Source of the DNA: an uncultured Bacteroidales bacterium
GTDB lineage: Bacteria > Bacteroidota > Bacteroidia > Bacteroidales > UBA932
Length of the DNA: 49,672 bases
Direction of reading: 5' to 3'
NCBI GenBank assembly: GCA_944326225.1
Contig: CALVDI010000010.1
Location: 1 to 49,672, forward strand
Part shown: piece by piece, positions 9,190 to 17,317 of the stretch
Layout of the letters: each line of letters starts with the position of its first letter
Position numbering within the stretch: position 1 is the first letter of the stretch
Notes under the pieces: generated by a model
Seen by the model: only the letters and a program-made list of their open reading frames with translations
Databases searched by the model: none
What the model was told of the DNA's origin: nothing
Made by a program: the position numbers and the translations under genes

Positions 9190-11275
9190 ATGATTAAAGC
9201 TAGTTTCTGGCGCATCACAAGCATTTTATGCGCACTTGCCACAATGGCGGCTGTGTACTCGTGTTATGACGACACAGATCTAAAAAACTCTCTCGAGGAC
9301 CTCACAGACCGTGTGGAAGAGCTGGAGGATTTCCGCGATCAGGTACAATCCGAGATAGCATCCCTTAACGACATCATCAACAAACTTCAGAAACAGGTCA
9401 CCGTCGACAATTTTGTATTCAACGGAGACGGTTACACCATCAACTTCTCAGACGGATCCAAGATTACCATAAGCAACGGAGAAGACGGCAAGGACGGTAT
9501 GACTCCTCCTTCCATCACTGTCATAGAAAGTAACGGAGTATACTATTGGGCCTACCTGAATGCAGACGGAACCACTACACCTATCCGTGACAAGGACGGC
9601 AACCGCATACCTGTAACCGACCAGGCTCCTCTGGTACGCATCAACCAGACGACCGGTAACTGGGAGATTTCCACAGACGGCGGCCTGAGTTGGCAGGATA
9701 CAGGCATGCCTTCGACAGGCGGCTCCGGGCAATCCGTATTCGCCGATGTGACCGAAGACGAGAACTATGTATATTTCCACCTTCTCGGAGACACAGTCAT
9801 TACTGTTCCCAAGACTGCCGAGCTCAGTTTCAGCTTCGGAACAGATGAGGACCCCCTCTTTTTCGAGGCAGGAGAAAGCAAGACTCTGGATTACAGGATG
9901 AGCGGAGCCGTAGAGGTAGCCATCAGCAAACCCGAGGGATGGAAAGCATCTATCGAAAGTGCAGGATTTGTGATCACAGCTCCCGCAGCTGATAACTCTT
10001 TCGCTGAGACAGAGGGTACAATAAGCGTATTCATGGTGGCCGCCAACGGACAGAGCCTCATATCCAGACTGGACGTCATGATCGGCAGCGCTCCCGTTGA
10101 ATATGACTATGAATTCGAGCTCAGTCATGTAGTTGCGCAATATTACGGCAATGACTATACCGACACTCACAACTGGGTATTCTACTTCTCCGACCAGCCC
10201 CTGAATGATGACTGGACATATCCTGCAGGGACAAACAGTTACACGCTCGACCTTTATTCCTATGCTCCGGACAATATCGACAATCCTCTTCCCGCAGCCG
10301 GAGAATATGTGCTGGACGATAACGGAGACGTATATATGACCGTTGCATGGGCCATGACCTATCCCAGTCTCGGCAACGGCTATGTGGCCATGCTCAACGA
10401 CGCATCCATCAACATCAGCTATGAGGGAGACAACATGGTGCTTGACGGAGTGATGACAGACGCTTATGGTAAGACGCATCACATCACTTTCTCCAACCCT
10501 GTATCCGTAACCAACTACTCTTCATACGATCCTGGCACCGGTGAGGATCCGCAGCCCGGAGACGGACTCAACATTGACGCCACCTACGCATATGGCAAAC
10601 TACAGCAGTGACATGAACGATGTCATGGAAGTGTTATTCACATTCTCCGACATGCCTATTGATGAATACGGCTGGCCCACGCCTCCCGGGAACGAGATGC
10701 AGGTCATGGCTTATATGCCCTTTGACATAGACGGCAACATTTCCACCGGCACATACGAAGTAACAGCTGATTATGGGGCCTCGATGACCATCGCAAAAGG
10801 ATATATGGAGATCGACGAATACTGGGGAGACGCATATTACTTTAACTCTTATTTCGGGGTCTATCTGACAACAGACAGCTATTGGCCTGAAGAGAACTAC
10901 CTCATCAGCGACGGCACCATGACGGTATCCGGATCTGCCGGCAACTATACATTTGAGTTCAATTTCACAACTGATGACGGCACAGCCATTACAGGATCCT
11001 ACAAAGGTGCGTTGGAGATAAGTGGCATACCTGCTCCTTACTCCTGTCTGACAGGAGACTACACCCTTAATCTGAACGGGGCTGTAGCCAACACCGCCGA
11101 CTATGGTGACGCGTACGATAACGGCTTCAATAATTTCTACATAGAACTGGCTCCTGCAGGGCCTAAGCACGCACCACTTGTCATAAGAACGACAGAGCCC
11201 GCTGAAAATGTAAATAAAGCTGCTCCTATGTTCAACAGTGTCAAGAAAGGGAACGACAGAGACTCATTCAGATAA
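9190..11275 (+). CDS. DUF4988-type surface lipoprotein with repeat modules (frameshifted)
   Basis: Two frames, 9190-10611 and 10541-11275, form one lipoprotein of about 694 residues. It has a signal with acylated Cys25 followed by YDDTD, and a coiled coil near residues 30-65 (LEDLTDRVEELEDFRDQVQS). A DUF4988-like region follows, with FSDGSKITISNGEDGKDG and GNWEISTDGG. Then come modules starting AQYYGNDY and ending GKTHHITFSNP. Removing one A from AAA at 10597-10599 turns the early stop into YAYGNYSSDMND, which aligns with the first module's YYGNDYTD and shows the two frames belong together. A third module seems to start near DYGDAYDNG and ends early. Function is unknown; a surface binding role is likely. 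If the shift is real, only the first 473 residues are made. Confidence 0.78.
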
Positions 11276-11290
11276 ACTGGTCTTGTTTAT

Positions 11291-11333
11291 AAAAGAAAAG
11301 CAGGCACGCCGAATGTATGCCTGCTTTTCTTTT
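11291..11333. terminator. Bidirectional terminator between convergent lipoprotein genes
   Basis: A perfect 16-base inverted repeat (AAAAGAAAAGCAGGCA against TGCCTGCTTTTCTTTT) encloses an 11-base loop. Both strands end in T-rich runs, so it can stop the plus-strand DUF4988 gene and the minus-strand operon ending at 11349. Confidence 0.9.
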
Positions 11334-11348
11334 ACAATATCTTCAGAA

Positions 11349-12695
11349 TTACAGTTTCCTCGGAAGAGACCTGCCTGAACCAGGACGTGCAGGTGACGAC
11401 ATGGAGGAAGTATTGTCATTGTACACAACCGTACCCGTCCATGTTCCGGTTATCTTATGTGGTTCATCCAGATTGTCATCCATACAGTCTATTTCCACGG
11501 TGGTCGTTCCATCAGTGTGATTGGTCACTGATATCACGCCAGAATACAAAGGCGAGACCTTTGTCTGAGCTGCCTGCTCATCATACTGATATAGCCAGGA
11601 TCCACTTTCGAATGGATAAGACGCATATCCCTGGATGGCAGTAAACTCATCTCCGCTGGAAGACACTGCATAGCGGCCGTCAGGTATACCGCCGCTAAAA
11701 TCATTGTATGGACTGCAAAGTTCTATAATAAACGAGTCACCAGTCCATCCGTCATTTAAGATATGCAGATACCAGATATATGTTCCATAACCATAATAGT
11801 CCCCGTCGAATGTTGCCTCAAGGCGAGCCCGGGTCAGATCAGCAGTAAAATCATCTGTCAATATTGACGACACATCCGGTGCAGGCTCATAATAGTCCTT
11901 GAACTGGATAGGGCCGGTATATATCATATGGTGTGTTTCCCCGTTGACATCCTTTAATACCGCATCCAATACATAATCCTCTCCCTGCAGTTCAACAGTG
12001 AGTTCCCCGTCTGTGAATCCGATCGAAACATTCTCAGTAGCACTTTGATTGTTCACCGAATACATCGAAAAATCCGGAGTGAATGTCATTGGCTCAGTCC
12101 GTCCCGGCTCACCAAGAGGATAAGTACCGGGAAGCAGAGCAAGCCTGTTGGCATTATCCGGCGCAGGGAGGAACATATCAAACTTATAAACTTTTGCATT
12201 GCCTACATCCCAGCCAAGATCCGACACCATCAAATAGTAGTTGTGAGGCGTTCCTGGCATACCCAGCATATCACCGTAGTACTCGCATACAGCATCGGAG
12301 GCTTCAAGGATATAATCATACAATGTTGCGTCCTGATTTACTTGAATACTTTTCTGGATAAAATTGTTTCCAAGCCTATACTCTACTATAACATCACCCG
12401 ATCTCGGTGTTTTCAGTTCGTTTCGGTCCACTGTGACAGTTATAATGGACTCACTGTCCCGGGCCTCGATCCAGTCCTCCGAACAAGACACAGCTACAAA
12501 AGCGCTGTCAAGTGTATGCGTAAGAGAGTAAGCGATTTGAAAGACTCCTCCTTCTTCACCAACATTGATGACGGTATCCTGCAAGGTCAACTCGGGGAAA
12601 ACCACATCAGGCACCTCGTTCTTTTCCGTACATGCATACAATCCCGACAAAGCTACTACCGGGAGCAAGATTATTATTGAGTTTAAAGTTCTCAT
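11349..12695 (-). CDS. BACON-domain lipoprotein with two shared repeat modules
   Basis: The 448-residue lipoprotein starts at MRTLNS, which gives a normal lipoprotein signal (Cys22, followed by TEKNE); an ATG six codons upstream is less likely. Residues about 33-130 are BACON-like, with INVGEEGGVFQIAYS and CSEDWIEAR. Two copies of a roughly 140-residue module follow. The first runs from CEYYGDMLG to GETHHMIYTGPI, the second from FDGDYYGYG to EPHKITGTWTG. The same module occurs in the neighbours at 9190 and 12770. It is the last gene of a probable three-gene operon, 75 bases after the preceding gene, and ends at the strong bidirectional terminator. I recognise no enzyme motif. Confidence 0.82.
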   Translation of the reverse strand: MRTLNSIIILLPVVALSGLYACTEKNEVPDVVFPELTLQDTVINVGEEGGVFQIAYSLTHTLDSAFVAVSCSEDWIEARDSESIITVTVDRNELKTPRSGDVIVEYRLGNNFIQKSIQVNQDATLYDYILEASDAVCEYYGDMLGMPGTPHNYYLMVSDLGWDVGNAKVYKFDMFLPAPDNANRLALLPGTYPLGEPGRTEPMTFTPDFSMYSVNNQSATENVSIGFTDGELTVELQGEDYVLDAVLKDVNGETHHMIYTGPIQFKDYYEPAPDVSSILTDDFTADLTRARLEATFDGDYYGYGTYIWYLHILNDGWTGDSFIIELCSPYNDFSGGIPDGRYAVSSSGDEFTAIQGYASYPFESGSWLYQYDEQAAQTKVSPLYSGVISVTNHTDGTTTVEIDCMDDNLDEPHKITGTWTGTVVYNDNTSSMSSPARPGSGRSLPRKL

Positions 12696-12769
12696 TTTAT
12701 CGATAATTATCAAGAATGGCCCCTACTATACAGTAAAGGCCATCTTTTTTAAAGTTAAATAATATACGT

Positions 12770-13615
12770 CTACATAATTCTGAGTGACATCGGTCCAGTA
12801 TACCTTGCATGTCTGGAGAGATTGTCCTCCTCTGTAACTACATCAAGGTCTATGATATAGTTATCACCATCTTTAGTCACTGTGAGTTTTCCCTCAGTAA
12901 ACAACTTTCTCTCTACAGCCATTGTTCCAGGGAAATAGCTGCTACCGAAGTGATATATACACCATTCGCTGTAACCTCCGTCTGTCTGCAGCTCATAAGT
13001 TCCCTCAGGGACCATATCTGTACCTTCGGGCTGTTCAGGGAAATAAACATTGATCTGGAAATAGTGTCCGGCAGGATCCTGTGTATAACCCGTATCGCCC
13101 CAGCCTGTATCGGAGATATAGAACTGAGCGGAATGGATACCTGTGTCAGGAGAATTCTTCTCTCCGTAATAATATCCCTGATAATACTGACATATCACTT
13201 CCTGATCCCAGATACGGCTTGCCTGAACTACGGGGATAGTATACTCTATCCCTGCATAACTGAGTGTTATCTCCGCAGATCTATCCTCAAACTCCATATT
13301 TTCAGACACATACACAGAGATCTCACCATACATCTGAGTAAAGAATGTCAACCATGACGCATTGGAAGATGCCTGAACATTCTCTTCCACAGGATTCTCG
13401 ATAGAATAACGGATTATCACAGTATCCGCTCTCCAATCTACCTCGATAGTCTCGGGTGTCGATTCATCCAGAATGAATTTCGTTTCATTCTCTATCACTG
13501 GTTCCTGGGGATCATCAGGTCCATCATCCGGCCCTTTCTGGGGATCTTCGGGATCGCAGGAGATGAAAAGCATAGCCGCAAAGGCCATACACACATAAGA
13601 TAAGGTTTTTCTCAT
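12770..13615 (-). CDS. BACON-domain lipoprotein with one shared repeat module
   Basis: The 281-residue lipoprotein has its signal at residues 1-19, Cys20, then a DPEDP-rich acidic linker. A BACON-like domain lies at about 45-140 (NASWLTFFTQMYGEIS, IPVVQAS), followed by a single copy of the local module (CQYYQGYYYGE to SRHARYTGPM). Its BACON core resembles that of the large paralogue at 17318-19549, where the matching segment is ADWITDVMAETYGEIS. It is the middle gene of the minus-strand operon, 35 bases after the Fn3 lipoprotein gene. It is probably a surface binding protein of unknown ligand. Confidence 0.83.
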   Translation of the reverse strand: MRKTLSYVCMAFAAMLFISCDPEDPQKGPDDGPDDPQEPVIENETKFILDESTPETIEVDWRADTVIIRYSIENPVEENVQASSNASWLTFFTQMYGEISVYVSENMEFEDRSAEITLSYAGIEYTIPVVQASRIWDQEVICQYYQGYYYGEKNSPDTGIHSAQFYISDTGWGDTGYTQDPAGHYFQINVYFPEQPEGTDMVPEGTYELQTDGGYSEWCIYHFGSSYFPGTMAVERKLFTEGKLTVTKDGDNYIIDLDVVTEEDNLSRHARYTGPMSLRIM

Positions 13616-13650
13616 AGCGTTACAATATTAAAATGATTGATAAACTGACA

Positions 13651-14961
13651 TTAATTCATAGGAGATACTGTAATAGCGGAAGTTTCATTCTGTCCGACAA
13701 AAGAAGTTCCTGTCGAATCTGTCCTGACCAAAGTAAATCCGCCGGCCGGGAAATATGCAGGTATATCATGGGGAATCTGTACAGTAGAACCCATAATGAA
13801 CAGATCAAGCGCGACCACATCATAGTCATACCCTCCAGATGTTCCTGAATACATGGATGCAGTGATTACTCCGTCCTCCTCGTAGAGTGTGAATATATCA
13901 TCTGCAAAATTAAGCAGCTGATACTGGTTGTCCGATCTATAGCATATCGGCATCCAGAAGAAAGTATATCCTCCATACTCGATATATCCCTGCACTATTT
14001 TCAGGCCCTTCCTGCCGTCATCAGACAACTGCGCCATAGCAGGTAATCTTGCCCCCATCTGCTCTTCAAGTATACTCCAACCGTAGATGTACAGGGTCTT
14101 GACATCGTTGGGACTGGGTTCTATCGTTATGTCAAATGTCATAGGCTCATCCAGCATCGTATATACAGGTACGGAACCATCAGCAGTAAGTTGAAGAGTC
14201 TGCGTGGATGTCACTGTGTACGAACCTATCCACTCCTCAAGTCCTTCCGGCATTTCAGGAACCGGATCTGTAGTTATAGGGTCACTTATCACCAGCTTTT
14301 CGACACCACTTTCGTGCGTTACATAACATACTACAACATATTCAGTATCCGGCTCAAGTCCAGACATACCTCCCTCAAGCCGTCCTATACTGTTGATAAC
14401 AGATATACCTTCATCAGTCATTCTTTGAGTCAAAATATTAGGCAAGGCATCCTCACCGAAATCCTCCACCACCTCTGTCGTCAGTACATCCATCATTACA
14501 GAAGCTACACCATGACCGGTGAAGACATACCATATGGAATTGTACTTATAATAATTGAACACATCATCATCTTTGAGATACACCTGTTCTATCTCAAACC
14601 AGTTATCCTCAAGTTTCAGGTCAACTGTCACACTGCCCCATTCAGAATCGGCATAGCCGCTCTCGGGAGCCGCCTTTGCCATCACTTTAACAACATACGA
14701 ACCTTCGGCAAGTCCGGACTCCGTAAGATAAGGCTGTGATGTGGACTTCGTTTCTCCATTCACTTCATACTCATAGTACATGGCATGCGTCACGCTTGGC
14801 CAGGTTATTGTAAAACTGTCCGAAGTCTGCTCCGATATTGTAAGAACAGGGGTCTCAAGAACCACAGGGGTGGTATCAGTAGACTCTTCCTTCTCTTTCT
14901 CACAGGAACTCAGGGCGAATACCGCGACAAGCGGTACAAAAAGAAAATAAATATTTTTCAT
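13651..14961 (-). CDS. Fibronectin type III lipoprotein, first gene of the lipoprotein operon
   Basis: The 436-residue lipoprotein has acylated Cys20 followed by EKEKEES. Residues about 35-120 form an Fn3-like domain (SDSFTITWPSVTHAMYYEYEV, then YVVKVMA). The second half contains a distinct domain starting EEWIGSYTVTSTQ. The same Fn3-plus-WIG arrangement is seen in the lipoprotein at 45781-46848, some 30 kb away, so the two are paralogues. It is probably co-transcribed with the two BACON lipoprotein genes downstream. No catalytic residues are recognisable. Confidence 0.82.
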   Translation of the reverse strand: MKNIYFLFVPLVAVFALSSCEKEKEESTDTTPVVLETPVLTISEQTSDSFTITWPSVTHAMYYEYEVNGETKSTSQPYLTESGLAEGSYVVKVMAKAAPESGYADSEWGSVTVDLKLEDNWFEIEQVYLKDDDVFNYYKYNSIWYVFTGHGVASVMMDVLTTEVVEDFGEDALPNILTQRMTDEGISVINSIGRLEGGMSGLEPDTEYVVVCYVTHESGVEKLVISDPITTDPVPEMPEGLEEWIGSYTVTSTQTLQLTADGSVPVYTMLDEPMTFDITIEPSPNDVKTLYIYGWSILEEQMGARLPAMAQLSDDGRKGLKIVQGYIEYGGYTFFWMPICYRSDNQYQLLNFADDIFTLYEEDGVITASMYSGTSGGYDYDVVALDLFIMGSTVQIPHDIPAYFPAGGFTLVRTDSTGTSFVGQNETSAITVSPMN

Positions 14962-14983
14962 GTTCAGTAAACAAAAGTTCTAA

Positions 14984-14991
14984 CAAAAGTA
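14984..14991 (-). promoter_or_regulatory. Promoter -7 element of the three-gene lipoprotein operon
   Basis: TACTTTTG on the minus strand matches TAnnTTTG and lies 22 bases before the ATG at 14961. No clear -33 element is seen. Confidence 0.5.
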
Positions 14992-15030
14992 CTGAATATT
15001 TTTATTAATCCGACCTAATTGGCAAAGTTT

Positions 15031-15828
15031 TCATCGATAAAAATGACGTAACGGGCCGTGACCATGACCGATACGCAGTCCTGAGGCCGATACGATAGCC
15101 TCATGCACATATGCGACTGCCGAATGTACCGCCTCGCGCAACGGCCTGCCGGCACCCAGAAATGCCGCCGTTGAGGAAGACAGGGTACAGCCTGTTCCGT
15201 GCAGATTGAGAGTCTTGATACGTTCCGAGGTAAAATGCACAAGACCGTCCGAGTCACACAGAACGTCCACCGAACAGGACCCGTCGTTCAGATCCCCTCC
15301 TTTGACAAGGAAGGCGCAGCCATAACGGTCCCGCAGCACAACAGCGGCCTTATCCATGTCCTCGACAGAGACTATGCGGAAACCCGCCAGCCGCGATGCC
15401 TCATCTATATTGGGAGTCACAAGATGTGATCTTGGGAAAATCCTGGAGCACAGCTCATTCACTGCCTCAGGCAAGGTCAGCGGGTCCTTGCTGGTCGAGA
15501 CCATAACCGGATCCGTAACCACATACAGCACGGGATGGACCGTAAGCTGCTCAGCTATAGCCCTGACTATCGGCACTGTTCCCGTCATGCCTATCTTGAC
15601 CGCATCAACAGCCAGATCAGACATCACCGCATCTATCTGTGCGGCCACCAGCTCAGGCCTCATATACTCGACTTCCGCAACTCCTAAGGTATTCTGTACA
15701 GTAACGGCTGTTACAGCTGCCGCCGCATACCCGCCGCAGGCCGACACAGCCTTGATGTCTGCCTGTATGCCGGCTCCTCCGGAAGGATCCGAGCCTGCGA
15801 TCGACAATACTATGGGATACTCCTTCAT
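15031..15828 (-). CDS. thiD: Hydroxymethylpyrimidine/phosphomethylpyrimidine kinase
   Basis: ThiD phosphorylates HMP and then HMP-phosphate to give the pyrimidine diphosphate precursor of thiamine. The 265-residue length is standard. The ribokinase-fold markers are the N-terminal SIAGSDPSGGAGIQADIK, the substrate region CGGYAAAAVTAVTVQNT, DPVMVSTSK, and the C-terminal anion-hole motif LHGTGCTLSS. The start at 15828 (MKEYP) gives the normal N-terminus; 13 upstream codons are discarded. It lies downstream of glyA past a terminator hairpin. No TPP riboswitch is visible. The pathway partner thiN lies about 19 kb away. Confidence 0.95.
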   Translation of the reverse strand: MKEYPIVLSIAGSDPSGGAGIQADIKAVSACGGYAAAAVTAVTVQNTLGVAEVEYMRPELVAAQIDAVMSDLAVDAVKIGMTGTVPIVRAIAEQLTVHPVLYVVTDPVMVSTSKDPLTLPEAVNELCSRIFPRSHLVTPNIDEASRLAGFRIVSVEDMDKAAVVLRDRYGCAFLVKGGDLNDGSCSVDVLCDSDGLVHFTSERIKTLNLHGTGCTLSSSTAAFLGAGRPLREAVHSAVAYVHEAIVSASGLRIGHGHGPLRHFYR

Positions 15829-15846
15829 AATATCTCTCAAAATAAA

Positions 15847-15873
15847 AAGGGGGCAGACGCAATCCACCCCCTT
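15847..15873 (-). terminator. Terminator between glyA and thiD
   Basis: AAGGGGG (15847-15853) pairs with CCCCCTT (15867-15873). On the minus strand the hairpin is followed by TTTTTATTTT, a good T-tract. It sits just upstream of the thiD start, so thiD may depend on read-through or on a weak promoter at the hairpin's tail. Confidence 0.75.
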
Positions 15874-15963
15874 AATTTGCTTTTGTCCATGAAATGTATC
15901 AGGATGAGTAAAGTGCAGGACGTTGAAAACAACACCGTAGTCTGCACATTCTCATTCATCTTA

Positions 15964-17244
15964 TTACCATACATTGAGAGGACGACCTGCCATCAGAGAA
16001 CGTGCCGCATTCTTGACTTTCTCGATAACTGCCTCGTTCTCGACATCGGAGAGCACCTCGTCGATAAGTTCTACGATCGTCTCCATATCTTTCTCCACAA
16101 GACCTCTTGAGGTGATTGCAGGGGTTCCTACGCGGATTCCGGAAGTAGTGAACGGAGTACGGCTGTCGAAAGGCACCATGTTCTTGTTGACAGTGATGTC
16201 GGCGCGTACGAGTGTCTTCTCCGCCACCTTACCGGTCAGATCGGGGAACTTGGTGCGGAGGTCGATCAGCATCAGGTGGTTGTCGGTACCGCCGGATACG
16301 ATCTTGTAACCTCTGTCGAGGAATGCCTGAGCCATGGCTGCGGCATTCTTCTTGACCTGCATCTGGTATTCCTTGAACTCAGGCTGCAGGGCCTCATAGA
16401 AAGCTACCGCCTTTGCTCCTATGCAGTGCTCGAGAGGACCGCCCTGAATACCAGGGAACACAGCGGAGTTGATCAGCTGGGACATCATCTTTATCTGACC
16501 CTTAGGAGTCTTCAGACCCCATGGATTCTCGAAGTCCTTGCCTATCAGGATAGCACCGCCACGGGGACCACGGAGGGTCTTGTGAGTGGTGGTGGTCGCA
16601 ATGTGGGCATATTTCACAGGATTGTCCAGCAGACCTGCAGCGATAAGTCCTGCAGGATGGGCCATGTCTACCATAAAGATGGCTCCTACCTTGTCAGCTA
16701 TCTCACGCATCCTCTTCCAGTCCCACTCACGGGAATAAGCTGAGGCTCCGCCGACGATAAGCTTGGGCCTGCACTCAAGGGCTGTCTTCTCCATCTGGTC
16801 ATAGTCCACGCGGCCGGTCTCCTCGTTGAGTTTATAGGCTACGGGATGATAGTTGATACCTGACATATTGACGGGTGAGCCGTGAGTGAGGTGTCCGCCA
16901 TGAGCCAGATCCAGTCCCATGAAAGTATCTCCGGGCTTGAGACATGCCATGAACACCGCCATGTTGGCCTGAGCGCCGGAGTGAGGCTGCACATTGGCGA
17001 ACTCGGCTCCGTAAAGTTCTTTAAGACGGTCGATAGCGAGCTGCTCTACCTGATCGACCACCTCGCATCCGCCATAATAGCGTGCGCCGGGATAACCCTC
17101 GGCATATTTGTTTGTCAGGCAAGAGCCGAGTGCGGCCAGAACGTTGTCGCTGACAAAGTTCTCAGAGGCAATCAGCTCTATCCCATGGAGCTGCCTGTTC
17201 TCTTCTTTCTTAATTAGTTCTGATATTTGAAGATCCTGTTTCAT
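15964..17244 (-). CDS. glyA: Serine hydroxymethyltransferase
   Basis: This PLP enzyme interconverts serine and glycine with tetrahydrofolate, supplying one-carbon units. The 426-residue protein contains [38 protein letters not shown], the catalytic lysine motif [14 protein letters not shown] and the C-terminal [19 protein letters not shown]. It has its own consensus promoter. Its one-carbon output serves 10-formyl-THF, the donor for the Fmt domain encoded elsewhere in this window; that link is general metabolism and not operon evidence. Confidence 0.98.
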   Translation of the reverse strand: MKQDLQISELIKKEENRQLHGIELIASENFVSDNVLAALGSCLTNKYAEGYPGARYYGGCEVVDQVEQLAIDRLKELYGAEFANVQPHSGAQANMAVFMACLKPGDTFMGLDLAHGGHLTHGSPVNMSGINYHPVAYKLNEETGRVDYDQMEKTALECRPKLIVGGASAYSREWDWKRMREIADKVGAIFMVDMAHPAGLIAAGLLDNPVKYAHIATTTTHKTLRGPRGGAILIGKDFENPWGLKTPKGQIKMMSQLINSAVFPGIQGGPLEHCIGAKAVAFYEALQPEFKEYQMQVKKNAAAMAQAFLDRGYKIVSGGTDNHLMLIDLRTKFPDLTGKVAEKTLVRADITVNKNMVPFDSRTPFTTSGIRVGTPAITSRGLVEKDMETIVELIDEVLSDVENEAVIEKVKNAARSLMAGRPLNVW

Positions 17245-17279
17245 AATATGAAGTTTGTATTATCTCTGTCTATATTCTG

Positions 17280-17311
17280 CAAAATTATACAGAATTTTCT
17301 CCACTGGCAAA
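17280..17311 (-). promoter_or_regulatory. glyA promoter
   Basis: On the minus strand TTTG (17311-17308), a 20-base spacer and TAATTTTG (17287-17280) match the Bacteroides consensus exactly. The promoter abuts the end of the lipoprotein gene at 17318. Confidence 0.82.
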
Positions 17312-17317
17312 TGTTTT

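Noticed and set aside
15829-15960. Possible TPP riboswitch before thiD
   Set aside because: The conserved CUGAGA and ACCUGA elements are absent; the structure there is a simple terminator hairpin after glyA.
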